Origin: Sphingomonas sp. PL-96
GTDB taxonomy: Bacteria > Pseudomonadota > Alphaproteobacteria > Sphingomonadales > Sphingomonadaceae
Assembly: GCF_020707215.1 (NCBI RefSeq)
Contig: NZ_JAJFET010000013.1
Coordinates: forward strand, 1-60,805
DNA length: 60,805 bases
Direction: 5' to 3'
The notes beneath the pieces were generated by a model. It was not told the origin of the DNA. It made no database searches and worked only from the letters and a program-made list of their open reading frames with translations. The translations under genes and the position numbers were made by a program. Shown here piece after piece: positions 53,812-60,805 of this stretch. Numbering within the stretch: the stretch's first letter is position 1; each line of letters opens with the position of its first letter.

Positions 53812-56273
53812 CGGGCATCTCCGGTTCGGGCATCGCTCGTGCGCAGCGATGCGGGTTCGACCTTCTTGTTGGCGTCGCGCATGCGGTTCTCGGTCTCACG
53901 GGGTGTCTCGATGCCGAGCGTGCGCTCCGCGATGCGCCCGGCGAAGACGTTGTTCGAGCGGTCGGCGTCGGCGGTTTCCCAGAGCGGATCGACCTCGGCG
54001 CGCACCACCGTCTTCGGCGTGACATGCTGCCACGTTACGACATGGGCGTTCCTGCGCCAGATCTCGGCCGGGATGCGGATCGTCTCGCTGCTCTTGTCGG
54101 CATAGTCGAGCTTGAGGATGACGGGCATCACCAGCCCGCCGACGTTGCGGAAGCGGAAGCGGTAAAAATTGTCCTTCACCTGGCGGGCGGCGCGTTCCTC
54201 CGCGGTAAGCCGCGCGTCGGCTTCGCTTGCTTCGCGGGTCTGCGACGCCGTCACGGTGTAACGATCGCTCGCGTTGTAGAAGTCGCGGGTGTCCGGGTCG
54301 CGTTCGACGACGGTTCGCTCGGTGTTTCGTGTTGCGGTCAGCGATGCCGGCTCCGAATTGTCCGATTGCCGGCGGGCTGCCGCCTCGGTCTTCGGATCGC
54401 CGCTGTCGATGCGGGCGCGCACGACGTCCTCCAGCGCGATGTCGACATGGTCGGTGATGTAGAACCAGCCGCGCCAGAACCAGTCGAGATCGACGCCCGA
54501 GGATTCCTCCATCGTGCGGAAGAAGTCGGTCGGCGTCGGGCGCTTGAACCGCCAGCGATTGGCATATTCCCGGAAGGCGCGGTCGAACCGCTCACGCCCC
54601 AGGATCGTCTCGCGCAGGATGGTGAGCGCGGTCGCAGGCTTGCCGTAGCCGTTGGCGCCGAACTGGAGCACCGAATCCGATTGCGTCATCAGCGGCACCT
54701 GGTCGCGCGACAGCATGTATTCGGCGATGTCGCGCGGCTCCCCGCGGCGGGAAGGGAAGTCCTTGTCCCACAGCTTCTCCGCCTGGAACTGGAGGAAGGT
54801 GTTCAGCCCCTCGTCCATCCACGTCCACTGGCGTTCGTCGGAGTTGACGATCATCGGGAAGTAGTTGTGGCCAACCTCGTGGATGACCACGCCGATCAGG
54901 CCGTTCTTGGTGGCTTCGGAGTAGGTCAGCTCGCCGGTGCGCCGGTCGCGGACCGGGCGCGGGCCGTTGAAGCTGATCATCGGATATTCCATGCCGCCGA
55001 CCGGCCCGTTGACCGACTGCGCGACCGGATAGGGGTAGGGAAAGGCGAACCGCGAATAGACATCGATGGTGTGGGCGATCGCCTTGGTGGAATAGGCGTC
55101 CCAGAGCGGGCGCGCTTCCTTGGGGAAGAAGGACATCGCCATCACGAGCGGCTGTTCAGGGGAATCCTGGCGGACACCCATCGCATCCCAGGCGAACTTG
55201 CGCGACGATGCCCAGCCGAAGTCGCGCACGTTGGTCGCGGCGAACTGCCAGGTCTTGGTGCCGGACGCCTTGCCACGTTCCGCCGCTGCGGCTTCCTCAG
55301 GCGTGACGACGTAGACCGGCGCTTTCGCCGACCGCGCGGTCGCCAGCCGGCTGCGTTGGGCAGGCGTCAGCACCGCGTCGGGGTTCTGGATCTCTCCGGT
55401 CGCCGAGACGATGTGGTCCGAGGGCACGGTCAGGGCGACGCGATAGTCGCCGAACTCGAGCGTGAACTCGCCGGCGCCCAGGAAGTTGAGGGTGTGCCAG
55501 CCCTCATAGTCGGAATAGACCGCCAGCCGCGGGAACCACTGCGCACCTTCGAAGATGCAGTTGCCGTCCTCCCCCGGCTGGGTGAAGCATTCGTAGCCCG
55601 ATCGACCGCCGACGACCTTGTTCTCGACCATCGGAAAGGACCAGTCGATGGTGAAGCTGGTCTCTCCGCCGTTCGAGGCCACGGCGGTGGGCAGCTCGAT
55701 CCGCAGCAAGGTGTCGCTGAGCGAGAAGCGCAGCGGGTTGCCTGCGGCGTCGCGCACTGCGGCGATGGTGAAGCCACCCTCCCATTCCTGCATCCGCTTG
55801 GCGCGGCGGATCTCGCCCAGGCTGATCTCGTCGCCCTCGACGGTGCGGGTCAGCTCCGCGGCCGAATCACGGCGGTAGTCGTTCTGGTCGAGCAGCAGCC
55901 AGAGATAGGGCAGCGCGTCCGGCGAGTTGTTGCGATACTTGACCGTCTGCGTTCCCGAGACGGTGCGGCGCTGCTCGTCGAGGGTGGCGCGGATGTCGTA
56001 ATCGACCTTCTGCTGCCAATAGCGATAGCCGGGGGCGCCGCTGGCGTTGCGATAGTCGGTGGGGGTGGGCCAGTCCTCGCCTTCCAGCTGCCGGAACTTG
56101 TCCTGGAAGTCCCCCTTGGTCTGCTGCAGCGCCTGCGCGTGGGAGGGGGTGGCCGGAAACGCCGAGGCGATCGCCAGGGCGAGAAGCGAGGAGAGTGGAA
56201 CGGGGGTCCGAGAGACCATGCGCAGGGTCCTTTGCGGTGCTGGGCGGAGGGTGTGCGGAAGGCGCCGCATCAT
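53808..56273 (-). CDS. Exported M1-family zinc metallopeptidase
   Basis: An 821-residue protein. The start at 56273 overlaps the DUF2149 stop (ATGA), and a signal peptide ends near PSHAQA; an internal ATG at 56219 (MVSRTPVPLSS) would also give a clean signal peptide. The N-terminal beta domain precedes an exopeptidase-type GGMEYPMISF. The zinc site is HEVGHNYFPMIVNSDERQWT followed by WMDEGLNTF (HExxH-18-E). The C-terminal domain includes WFWRGWFYITDHVDIALEDV. It is probably periplasmic or surface-bound. Its place in a CobN-like/ExbB-like operon suggests trimming of a peptide or haem-protein fragment, which is inference. Confidence 0.92.
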   Translation of the reverse strand: MMRRLPHTLRPAPQRTLRMVSRTPVPLSSLLALAIASAFPATPSHAQALQQTKGDFQDKFRQLEGEDWPTPTDYRNASGAPGYRYWQQKVDYDIRATLDEQRRTVSGTQTVKYRNNSPDALPYLWLLLDQNDYRRDSAAELTRTVEGDEISLGEIRRAKRMQEWEGGFTIAAVRDAAGNPLRFSLSDTLLRIELPTAVASNGGETSFTIDWSFPMVENKVVGGRSGYECFTQPGEDGNCIFEGAQWFPRLAVYSDYEGWHTLNFLGAGEFTLEFGDYRVALTVPSDHIVSATGEIQNPDAVLTPAQRSRLATARSAKAPVYVVTPEEAAAAERGKASGTKTWQFAATNVRDFGWASSRKFAWDAMGVRQDSPEQPLVMAMSFFPKEARPLWDAYSTKAIAHTIDVYSRFAFPYPYPVAQSVNGPVGGMEYPMISFNGPRPVRDRRTGELTYSEATKNGLIGVVIHEVGHNYFPMIVNSDERQWTWMDEGLNTFLQFQAEKLWDKDFPSRRGEPRDIAEYMLSRDQVPLMTQSDSVLQFGANGYGKPATALTILRETILGRERFDRAFREYANRWRFKRPTPTDFFRTMEESSGVDLDWFWRGWFYITDHVDIALEDVVRARIDSGDPKTEAAARRQSDNSEPASLTATRNTERTVVERDPDTRDFYNASDRYTVTASQTREASEADARLTAEERAARQVKDNFYRFRFRNVGGLVMPVILKLDYADKSSETIRIPAEIWRRNAHVVTWQHVTPKTVVRAEVDPLWETADADRSNNVFAGRIAERTLGIETPRETENRMRDANKKVEPASLRTSDARTGDAR

Positions 56274-56575
56274 TCGGGCACGTAGACGAGGTCGCCGCTC
56301 GGGAGGCGGTAGGTGACGCCGGCCTTGACGCCGCCGCCCTGGCCGACGCGATCGGACGCCGTGTAGCGTTCCATCTTCTCGCCATCCTTGACGGTGATGG
56401 TCATGTCCTTCTGGCCTGGGTTCTCGACCACAACGACCTGTCGGGACTGGAAGGGATTGAGCGGATTGCGCGCGATCAGCACCATCAGCACCGCGGTGAC
56501 CACCAGGAACAGGTCGACCAGGTTCACCACCGACAGGATGGGATCGTCGTTCTCGTCGTCCTCGATGAAGCGCAT
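56270..56575 (-). CDS. DUF2149 membrane protein (HmuV-like, ExbD-position partner)
   Basis: A 101-residue protein. The start MRFIEDDENDDPILSVVNLV leads into one transmembrane helix (DLFLVVTAVLMVLIA), then a periplasmic domain with DMTITVKDGEKMERYTASD and GGGVKAGVTYRLPSGDLVYV. This is the DUF2149 family, found beside MotA/TolQ/ExbB-type channels and CobN-like chelatases. The topology recalls ExbD/TolR. It overlaps the channel gene by one base (TGATG) and the peptidase gene by four. Confidence 0.87.
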   Translation of the reverse strand: MRFIEDDENDDPILSVVNLVDLFLVVTAVLMVLIARNPLNPFQSRQVVVVENPGQKDMTITVKDGEKMERYTASDRVGQGGGVKAGVTYRLPSGDLVYVPE

Positions 56576-57054
56576 CAGCGTGTCGCCGTCTCGATCGCGC
56601 GCAGCTCTTCGAGAAGCCAGCGCCGCCGGATCGTGTAGACGAAGAAGCTGATCGAGGCGGCGACCAGGGCGAGGATCACCGAGGAGAAGGCGACCACCAG
56701 ATTCTCACCGACCGCCTGCCCGTCGTTGCTTCCGAGCGCCAGGAGCGCGGGGCCCATCGGGATCATCGTCGCCACCAGCCCCAGCATCGGGGCTGCGCGC
56801 GATACGATCCGCAGCCACTCGAGGCGGCGCAGCACCACGAGCTCGAGATCGTCGGTCGCACAACCCGTGCGCTGCTGATGGGCCGAAAGCCCGCCGCCCC
56901 GCCGTCCGCGCAGCCGCTGGAGCGCTTCGACCGCGAAGCCGCCCAGGCTCACGACGGCATAGGCGAGCGCCGCGAGGATCAGCACCATGACGGGAACGAG
57001 GAACAGGCGCGACAGATCGTAGAGGGTCGCCTCCAGTACGGGCATCGGCATCAT
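56575..57054 (-). CDS. MotA/TolQ/ExbB-type proton channel protein (HmuU-like)
   Basis: A 159-residue membrane protein with three helices: LFLVPVMVLILAALAYAVVS, APMLGLVATMIPMGPALLAL and VAFSSVILALVAASISFFVY. The second and third carry the TolQ/ExbB pore signature (PMLGLVATMIP). It is shorter than true ExbB (about 240), as usual for the DUF2149-linked type. The start ATG 57054 overlaps the CobN-like stop (ATGA). With DUF2149 it would form an energy-transducing unit driven by the proton gradient, probably serving the chelatase or a TonB-like partner. Confidence 0.87.
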   Translation of the reverse strand: MMPMPVLEATLYDLSRLFLVPVMVLILAALAYAVVSLGGFAVEALQRLRGRRGGGLSAHQQRTGCATDDLELVVLRRLEWLRIVSRAAPMLGLVATMIPMGPALLALGSNDGQAVGENLVVAFSSVILALVAASISFFVYTIRRRWLLEELRAIETATR

Positions 57055-60000
57055 CCTTGAACGGGCAGGTAGCGGCGCCCGCGCAGTTCGCGCGCGGCGC
57101 CCAAGACGAAGAGGAACGACAGCAGCGCGAGCATCGGCACGAGCTGCCGCACGTTTGCCGCCGATCGCGGCTGTGGGCGGCGGCGTTCGAGAACCATGCC
57201 GCGCGGCGGGGGCATGGCCGCAGGCGGGGCGGGGGCTGGAGCCGCCTGCGCACGACCGCTGGGCGCCTGGGCTGCGACGCGCAGTCCGAAGCCGCCGGTG
57301 CGCGCCGGTGCGGGCAAGCTTCCGGAAGCGGCTGCGGCGCGAGTCAGGCTGGCGCGCTTCGATTCGAGCGAGCGGCGCGTCGCCGGGTCTGCGTCCCAAT
57401 AGCCGCGCCGCACGGCTTCGAGCATGCGGTCGACCATCTGCAGTTGCGCGGTCGGATGAACGCGCGCGAAGAACCGGTCGAGCCCGAGCCGTCGCGTATC
57501 GCGGACATAGGTGTCGTGCATCGCCTGCCACTGGTCGGCGCGGACGCTGCCCGGATCGGTGACCTGCCATCCCCAGAGATTGTTGACGATGCCGAGCATC
57601 GCGTTGGCGCCGGCATAGCCCTCCGCCTGCATCGCGCCGATCCACTGTGGATTGAGGTAGCGGCCGCGCAACTCGCTGGAAAGGAACGCACCGGCGGTGG
57701 CGACCTGCCCCTCGGAGCCACGCAGGTCTGCAACATAGAGATCGGGCGTCCTGCCGCTCATGCTGCGCACCGCGAGCGAGACCCCGCCGAGATATTCGAA
57801 CGGATGGTCCGTCGACAGCAGGCCCTGCAGCGTCGACGAGCGCGACAGGACGGCGGCGTCGACGTCCCGAAGCTGTTCGGCGAACAGGTTCTCGCCCCGG
57901 GTCGCGGTTCCCCAGTCGTCGGCGCCATAGGCATATTGCAGCCGCTGAAGGTACGGCTCGACTAGGTCGCCTTCCGCCTCCCATCCCTTGTCCCTGGCGA
58001 TCCGCTCGGGCAGCCCGCTGCCATAGTCCCCCGGGGCGTTGCTGAAGATGCGCAGCCGCGAGAGGCTGCGCGCGCGCTCCGCCGGAATGCCGCGCGCGAC
58101 GAGGCGCGCCTCCAGCGCCTTGGCGGCAGCCGCGGGGCCGCCCGGCTCGTCGAGTGCGGCGACGCGGTCGATGCCATCGGCCAGCAGACGCATGAAGCCG
58201 TCGAACTGGTCGCGGTAGACGCTGCTCGCCTGCACGACCACGTCGATCCGGGGACGGCCGAGTTCGGCGAGCGGCACGACCTCAAGACGGTCGAGACGGT
58301 CGCCGCGGCCCCATGTCGGGCGCAGGCCGAGCGCGTGGAGGATCTGCCCCTCGACGACGCCGAGCTGCCGGATCGTCTCGCCCGAGAACATCACGAAGGC
58401 GAGCTTTTCCGGACGCTTGCCGGCATGCTTGTCGGCATAGGCCGCCACCAGCTTGTCGAGCATCGCGCCGCCCTGTTCGTAGGCGGCGCGCGTCGGGATC
58501 TTGTCCGCCTCGAACGCGTAGAGATTGCGCCCGCTCTCGACATCAGGATTGCGCACCGGGTCGCCGCCTGCGCCAGGCAGCACGAATCCGCCTGCGAGAC
58601 CCGCGAGCAAAGCCTCGGTCTCGCCCGGCTGCGCGAGCCGCTTGTCCAGCACCGATGCCCGCTCGATCTGCTTGCGAAGCGCCGGATCGGCGATGCGCGC
58701 CGGGTCTTCGCCTTCGCGAAGGTAGCGGGCCAGGGTTCGGTACGGCTGGCCGTCGGCGATCGCGCGGAAGTCCTCGGCGAACGCCTCCACGGGATCGAGG
58801 CCGAGCGTCTCGAGATAGGCTGGCCCGAGCTGCTGCATCACGGTCGCGAGCCGATGCTCGGGTGTCGCCGGCTCGCCGAAGCTGTGCAGCCCGAGCGGGA
58901 TCGCGGTGCGCGCGACCTGATGCAAATGATCGTGCAGCGCCGAATAGAAGCCGGCGAAATCCCGATCAATCGCGGCTGCGTCCCAGCCGATGTCACGGTC
59001 GAGCTTCGCTGCCGATGCCTTGGCACGGATTTCGGCAGCGACGCGGTCGCGCACCCCACGTGCGTCGAGCTGCGCATATTGGTGGATCAGCGCGTGGATA
59101 TCGCGAAGCTCGTCGTAGAGGCCGGAGGGGCCGAACGCGGGTGTCTGGTGACTGATCGTCACGGCCCGGCCACGCCGTCGCGCCTGAATGGCCTCGGCGA
59201 CGTTATCCTGGATATAGGGATAGAAGACCGGGAGGTCGCCGACGAGCAGGAAGGGATAATCGCCCGCCCATAGGCCGCGGTCCTTGCCCGGCGTCCATTC
59301 CTGCGTGCCGTGCGTGCCGAAGTGGACGATCGCATCGGACCGGGTCCGTGCCCACAGATAGGCGGCCAGATAGACATGGTCGGGCGCCAGCTTCTGGTCG
59401 TGGTAGCTCTTGGTCGGATCGCCGCCGCGCGGCGGTTGCGGCAGGATGGCGAGCTTGCCGAGCATCAGCCGCGGGATCACGAACGCGCCGTCGCGCAGCC
59501 AGGGGCTGTTCTCCGGCAGACCCCAGCGCGCGACGATCTCGTCGCGGCGCTCGCGGGGTAGCGTCGCGAGCCATGCCTGATAGCCGGAGAGCGGCAGCGT
59601 CGCGGCGAGACCGCGTTGCCGCAGCGCGGCGAGCGTCTCCGGCCTGTAATAGCCGGCCAGCATCGCCTGTCCGTCCGCGATCAGTTGCGCCTCGTCCGCA
59701 GGCGGCACGTCGTATCCCGCCTCTGCCATTGCCCGTGTCACGTTGCCGATGCTTTTGGGCAGGTTGAGGTTGGAGGCGGCGAGGTTCTTCTCGCCGACCG
59801 GATAGTTCCAGAAGAACAGCGCGACGCGCTTGTCGGCGGCCGGCTTGCTGCGCAGCGCGGCGAGGCGCTGGAGCTTGCCGGCGAGCAGCGCGACCTGTTC
59901 GGGGATCGGCACCGCCGAGCCATGCTCCACGGCGCTGAGCACGAGCGGGTCGGATGCGCCCCAGCCCTCCGGCACGCTCAGCAGCACGGCGGCGCTGGCG

Positions 60001-60805
60001 GCGGCGACTCCGCGTGGCCGCGCGCGCCACTCGGCGACGCTGGCGGAGCGCTCCGCCAGGGCCTGGATCACGGGGATGTTCAGCGTCGCGAACTCGGCGG
60101 CGCGGGCGCTGCCGTTCTGCATATGCGTCATGTTGACCAATGCCACCGCGTCCAAGGCGCGCGCGACGGTCGTGATCGCTTGCGGATCGGCCTCGTCGTA
60201 CCAGAAGGGTGCCGCGAGCAGCCCCTTGTCCGCCAGGCCCGCTACGACGGCGTCCAGGACGCCGGTCTGCATGTCGCGGATGAGGCCGTCCGAGATCGCG
60301 ATCGCGACGATGGGCCGCCCGGCATATCCCTGGCCCTGCGTCCAACTCTTGAAGGCCGCAGCATCGGCAAAGGGCATGGGGGCGTCCGGGTGATGGAGAC
60401 CGGTCTTGCCGAGCCGGGTAGGGGATGGGAGGCCGTCGAGGCTCCTGCCGTCGAGCACCCTTGGCAGCGCCTGGATGAGAGCGCGAAGGTTCGCCTCGCC
60501 GCCGCCGGCATAATAGCCGATCAGGCGCCGAGCGGCGTCCGGGGCGAGCCCGCCCGAGCGCGGCGGCCCGCCCCCGACCGCGATCCATGGCATGGCGAGC
60601 CCGTCGGCCCCGCCTACCGCCTTGTCGATCGCGGCCATGTCGCCCGGGCGTGGCCCGTCGAGCAGCAGGAGGTCGGCGCCCGCGGTCAGTTCGGCGGCGG
60701 CGGCGGCGTCTTCCACATATCGCCACTCCAGCCGATAGCCCTCCTCGTGCGCCCATGCCGCCAGCCGATCGAACTTCGCCGGGAGCGTGAAGCGGGTGGC
60801 GATGA
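57051..60805 (-). CDS. CobN/HmuS-like chelatase, membrane-anchored, 5' end outside the window
   Basis: At least 1251 residues of a CobN-family large chelatase subunit; the start lies beyond the right edge. Family motifs include LFFWNYPVGEKNLAASNLNL with PKSI, the HFGTHGTQEWTPGKDRGLW signature, FYPYIQDNVAEAIQARRRGR, AFGPSGLYDELRDIHALIHQ and FVMFSGETIRQLGVVEGQIL. Unusually, the C-terminus has an Ala/Pro-rich linker and a single transmembrane helix (LVPMLALLSFLFVLGAA) with a basic end. No CobS/CobT or other B12 genes are seen; instead the MotA/TolQ and DUF2149 genes follow with overlaps. This matches HmuS of haem-utilisation operons, proposed to remove iron from haem, better than a cobaltochelatase. 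The metal and tetrapyrrole are not proven. Confidence 0.86.
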   Translation of the reverse strand, partial: IATRFTLPAKFDRLAAWAHEEGYRLEWRYVEDAAAAAELTAGADLLLLDGPRPGDMAAIDKAVGGADGLAMPWIAVGGGPPRSGGLAPDAARRLIGYYAGGGEANLRALIQALPRVLDGRSLDGLPSPTRLGKTGLHHPDAPMPFADAAAFKSWTQGQGYAGRPIVAIAISDGLIRDMQTGVLDAVVAGLADKGLLAAPFWYDEADPQAITTVARALDAVALVNMTHMQNGSARAAEFATLNIPVIQALAERSASVAEWRARPRGVAAASAAVLLSVPEGWGASDPLVLSAVEHGSAVPIPEQVALLAGKLQRLAALRSKPAADKRVALFFWNYPVGEKNLAASNLNLPKSIGNVTRAMAEAGYDVPPADEAQLIADGQAMLAGYYRPETLAALRQRGLAATLPLSGYQAWLATLPRERRDEIVARWGLPENSPWLRDGAFVIPRLMLGKLAILPQPPRGGDPTKSYHDQKLAPDHVYLAAYLWARTRSDAIVHFGTHGTQEWTPGKDRGLWAGDYPFLLVGDLPVFYPYIQDNVAEAIQARRRGRAVTISHQTPAFGPSGLYDELRDIHALIHQYAQLDARGVRDRVAAEIRAKASAAKLDRDIGWDAAAIDRDFAGFYSALHDHLHQVARTAIPLGLHSFGEPATPEHRLATVMQQLGPAYLETLGLDPVEAFAEDFRAIADGQPYRTLARYLREGEDPARIADPALRKQIERASVLDKRLAQPGETEALLAGLAGGFVLPGAGGDPVRNPDVESGRNLYAFEADKIPTRAAYEQGGAMLDKLVAAYADKHAGKRPEKLAFVMFSGETIRQLGVVEGQILHALGLRPTWGRGDRLDRLEVVPLAELGRPRIDVVVQASSVYRDQFDGFMRLLADGIDRVAALDEPGGPAAAAKALEARLVARGIPAERARSLSRLRIFSNAPGDYGSGLPERIARDKGWEAEGDLVEPYLQRLQYAYGADDWGTATRGENLFAEQLRDVDAAVLSRSSTLQGLLSTDHPFEYLGGVSLAVRSMSGRTPDLYVADLRGSEGQVATAGAFLSSELRGRYLNPQWIGAMQAEGYAGANAMLGIVNNLWGWQVTDPGSVRADQWQAMHDTYVRDTRRLGLDRFFARVHPTAQLQMVDRMLEAVRRGYWDADPATRRSLESKRASLTRAAAASGSLPAPARTGGFGLRVAAQAPSGRAQAAPAPAPPAAMPPPRGMVLERRRPQPRSAANVRQLVPMLALLSFLFVLGAARELRGRRYLPVQG

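Noticed and set aside
54024..56285. A 753-codon open frame on + opposite the M1 peptidase
   Set aside because: The minus strand has signal peptide, HEVGH-18-E zinc site and overlaps with neighbours; the + frame shows no family motif.
57055..57984. Upstream extension of the MotA/TolQ frame to 57984
   Set aside because: It overlaps the CobN-like gene in another frame with noise composition; the membrane protein begins at 57054.
57051..60805. Calling the CobN-like gene a cobaltochelatase for B12 synthesis
   Set aside because: No CobS, CobT or other cobalamin genes are nearby, and the following MotA/TolQ and DUF2149 genes match the HmuS-type context.

Overview
The window reads as chromosomal DNA of an alphaproteobacterium, most likely a sphingomonad. 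It is uniformly GC-rich and carries two TonB-dependent receptors. It holds the complete non-phosphorylative L-rhamnose route described from Sphingomonas, and many genes are tightly coupled by ATGA overlaps. No rRNA, tRNA or CRISPR array was recognised. Coordinates and starts were judged by eye from reading frames, family N-termini and ribosome binding sites; no database search was run.

Layout. 1-1.9 kb: the end of an RND-type efflux operon (adaptor cut by the window edge, plus outer-membrane factor). 1.9-3.5 kb: decayed DNA with a broken relic of a conjugation TraC-like ATPase. 3.5-11.2 kb: a divergent L-rhamnose catabolic locus. It has a RhaT-like symporter, lactonase, dehydratase, ketodeoxyrhamnonate dehydrogenase, FAH-type hydrolase, an IclR regulator, rhamnose dehydrogenase and an FMN L-lactate dehydrogenase that would consume the L-lactate product. 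11.2-20.6 kb: accessory island with a tyrosine integrase, an IS91-family element that carries its own tyrosine recombinase, a broken PIN-like gene, a short-Argonaute/TIR-APAZ (SPARTA-type) defence operon and a divergent AbiH-like gene. 21.1-31.8 kb: a TonB receptor opposite an operon of isochorismatase-fold hydrolase, two DUF1989 proteins (carboxyguanidine deiminase-type) and allophanate hydrolase, followed by a secreted lipase, a LysR regulator and an MFS transporter.

32-37.5 kb: GFA-family protein, a DMT permease cut by an IS66-family element with a frameshifted tnpC, an exported TIKI/ChaN-like protein, a small membrane protein and a histidine-kinase relic. 37.5-41.7 kb: a NemR-like TetR repressor with three near-identical operators facing a DJ-1/PfpI plus DUF1330 operon, then an Old Yellow Enzyme and an SDR, together an electrophile-stress set. 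41.7-46.8 kb: an aldehyde dehydrogenase relic, then a Tat-exported amino-acid-oxidase-like flavoprotein, LysR, c-type cytochrome, RidA and a Tat-exported class V PLP enzyme, which together suggest extracytoplasmic amino-acid conversion.

46.8-60.8 kb: a TonB receptor and an ABC exporter with two DUF3526 permeases converge on an operon of CobN-like chelatase (membrane-anchored), MotA/TolQ/ExbB-type channel, DUF2149, M1 peptidase and DUF6702. The chelatase/channel/DUF2149 trio resembles HmuS-U-V of haem-use loci. The most interesting parts are the SPARTA/AbiH island, the carboxylase-less allophanate operon, the Tat/PLP/flavoprotein/cytochrome set and the CobN/ExbB/M1/ABC locus.
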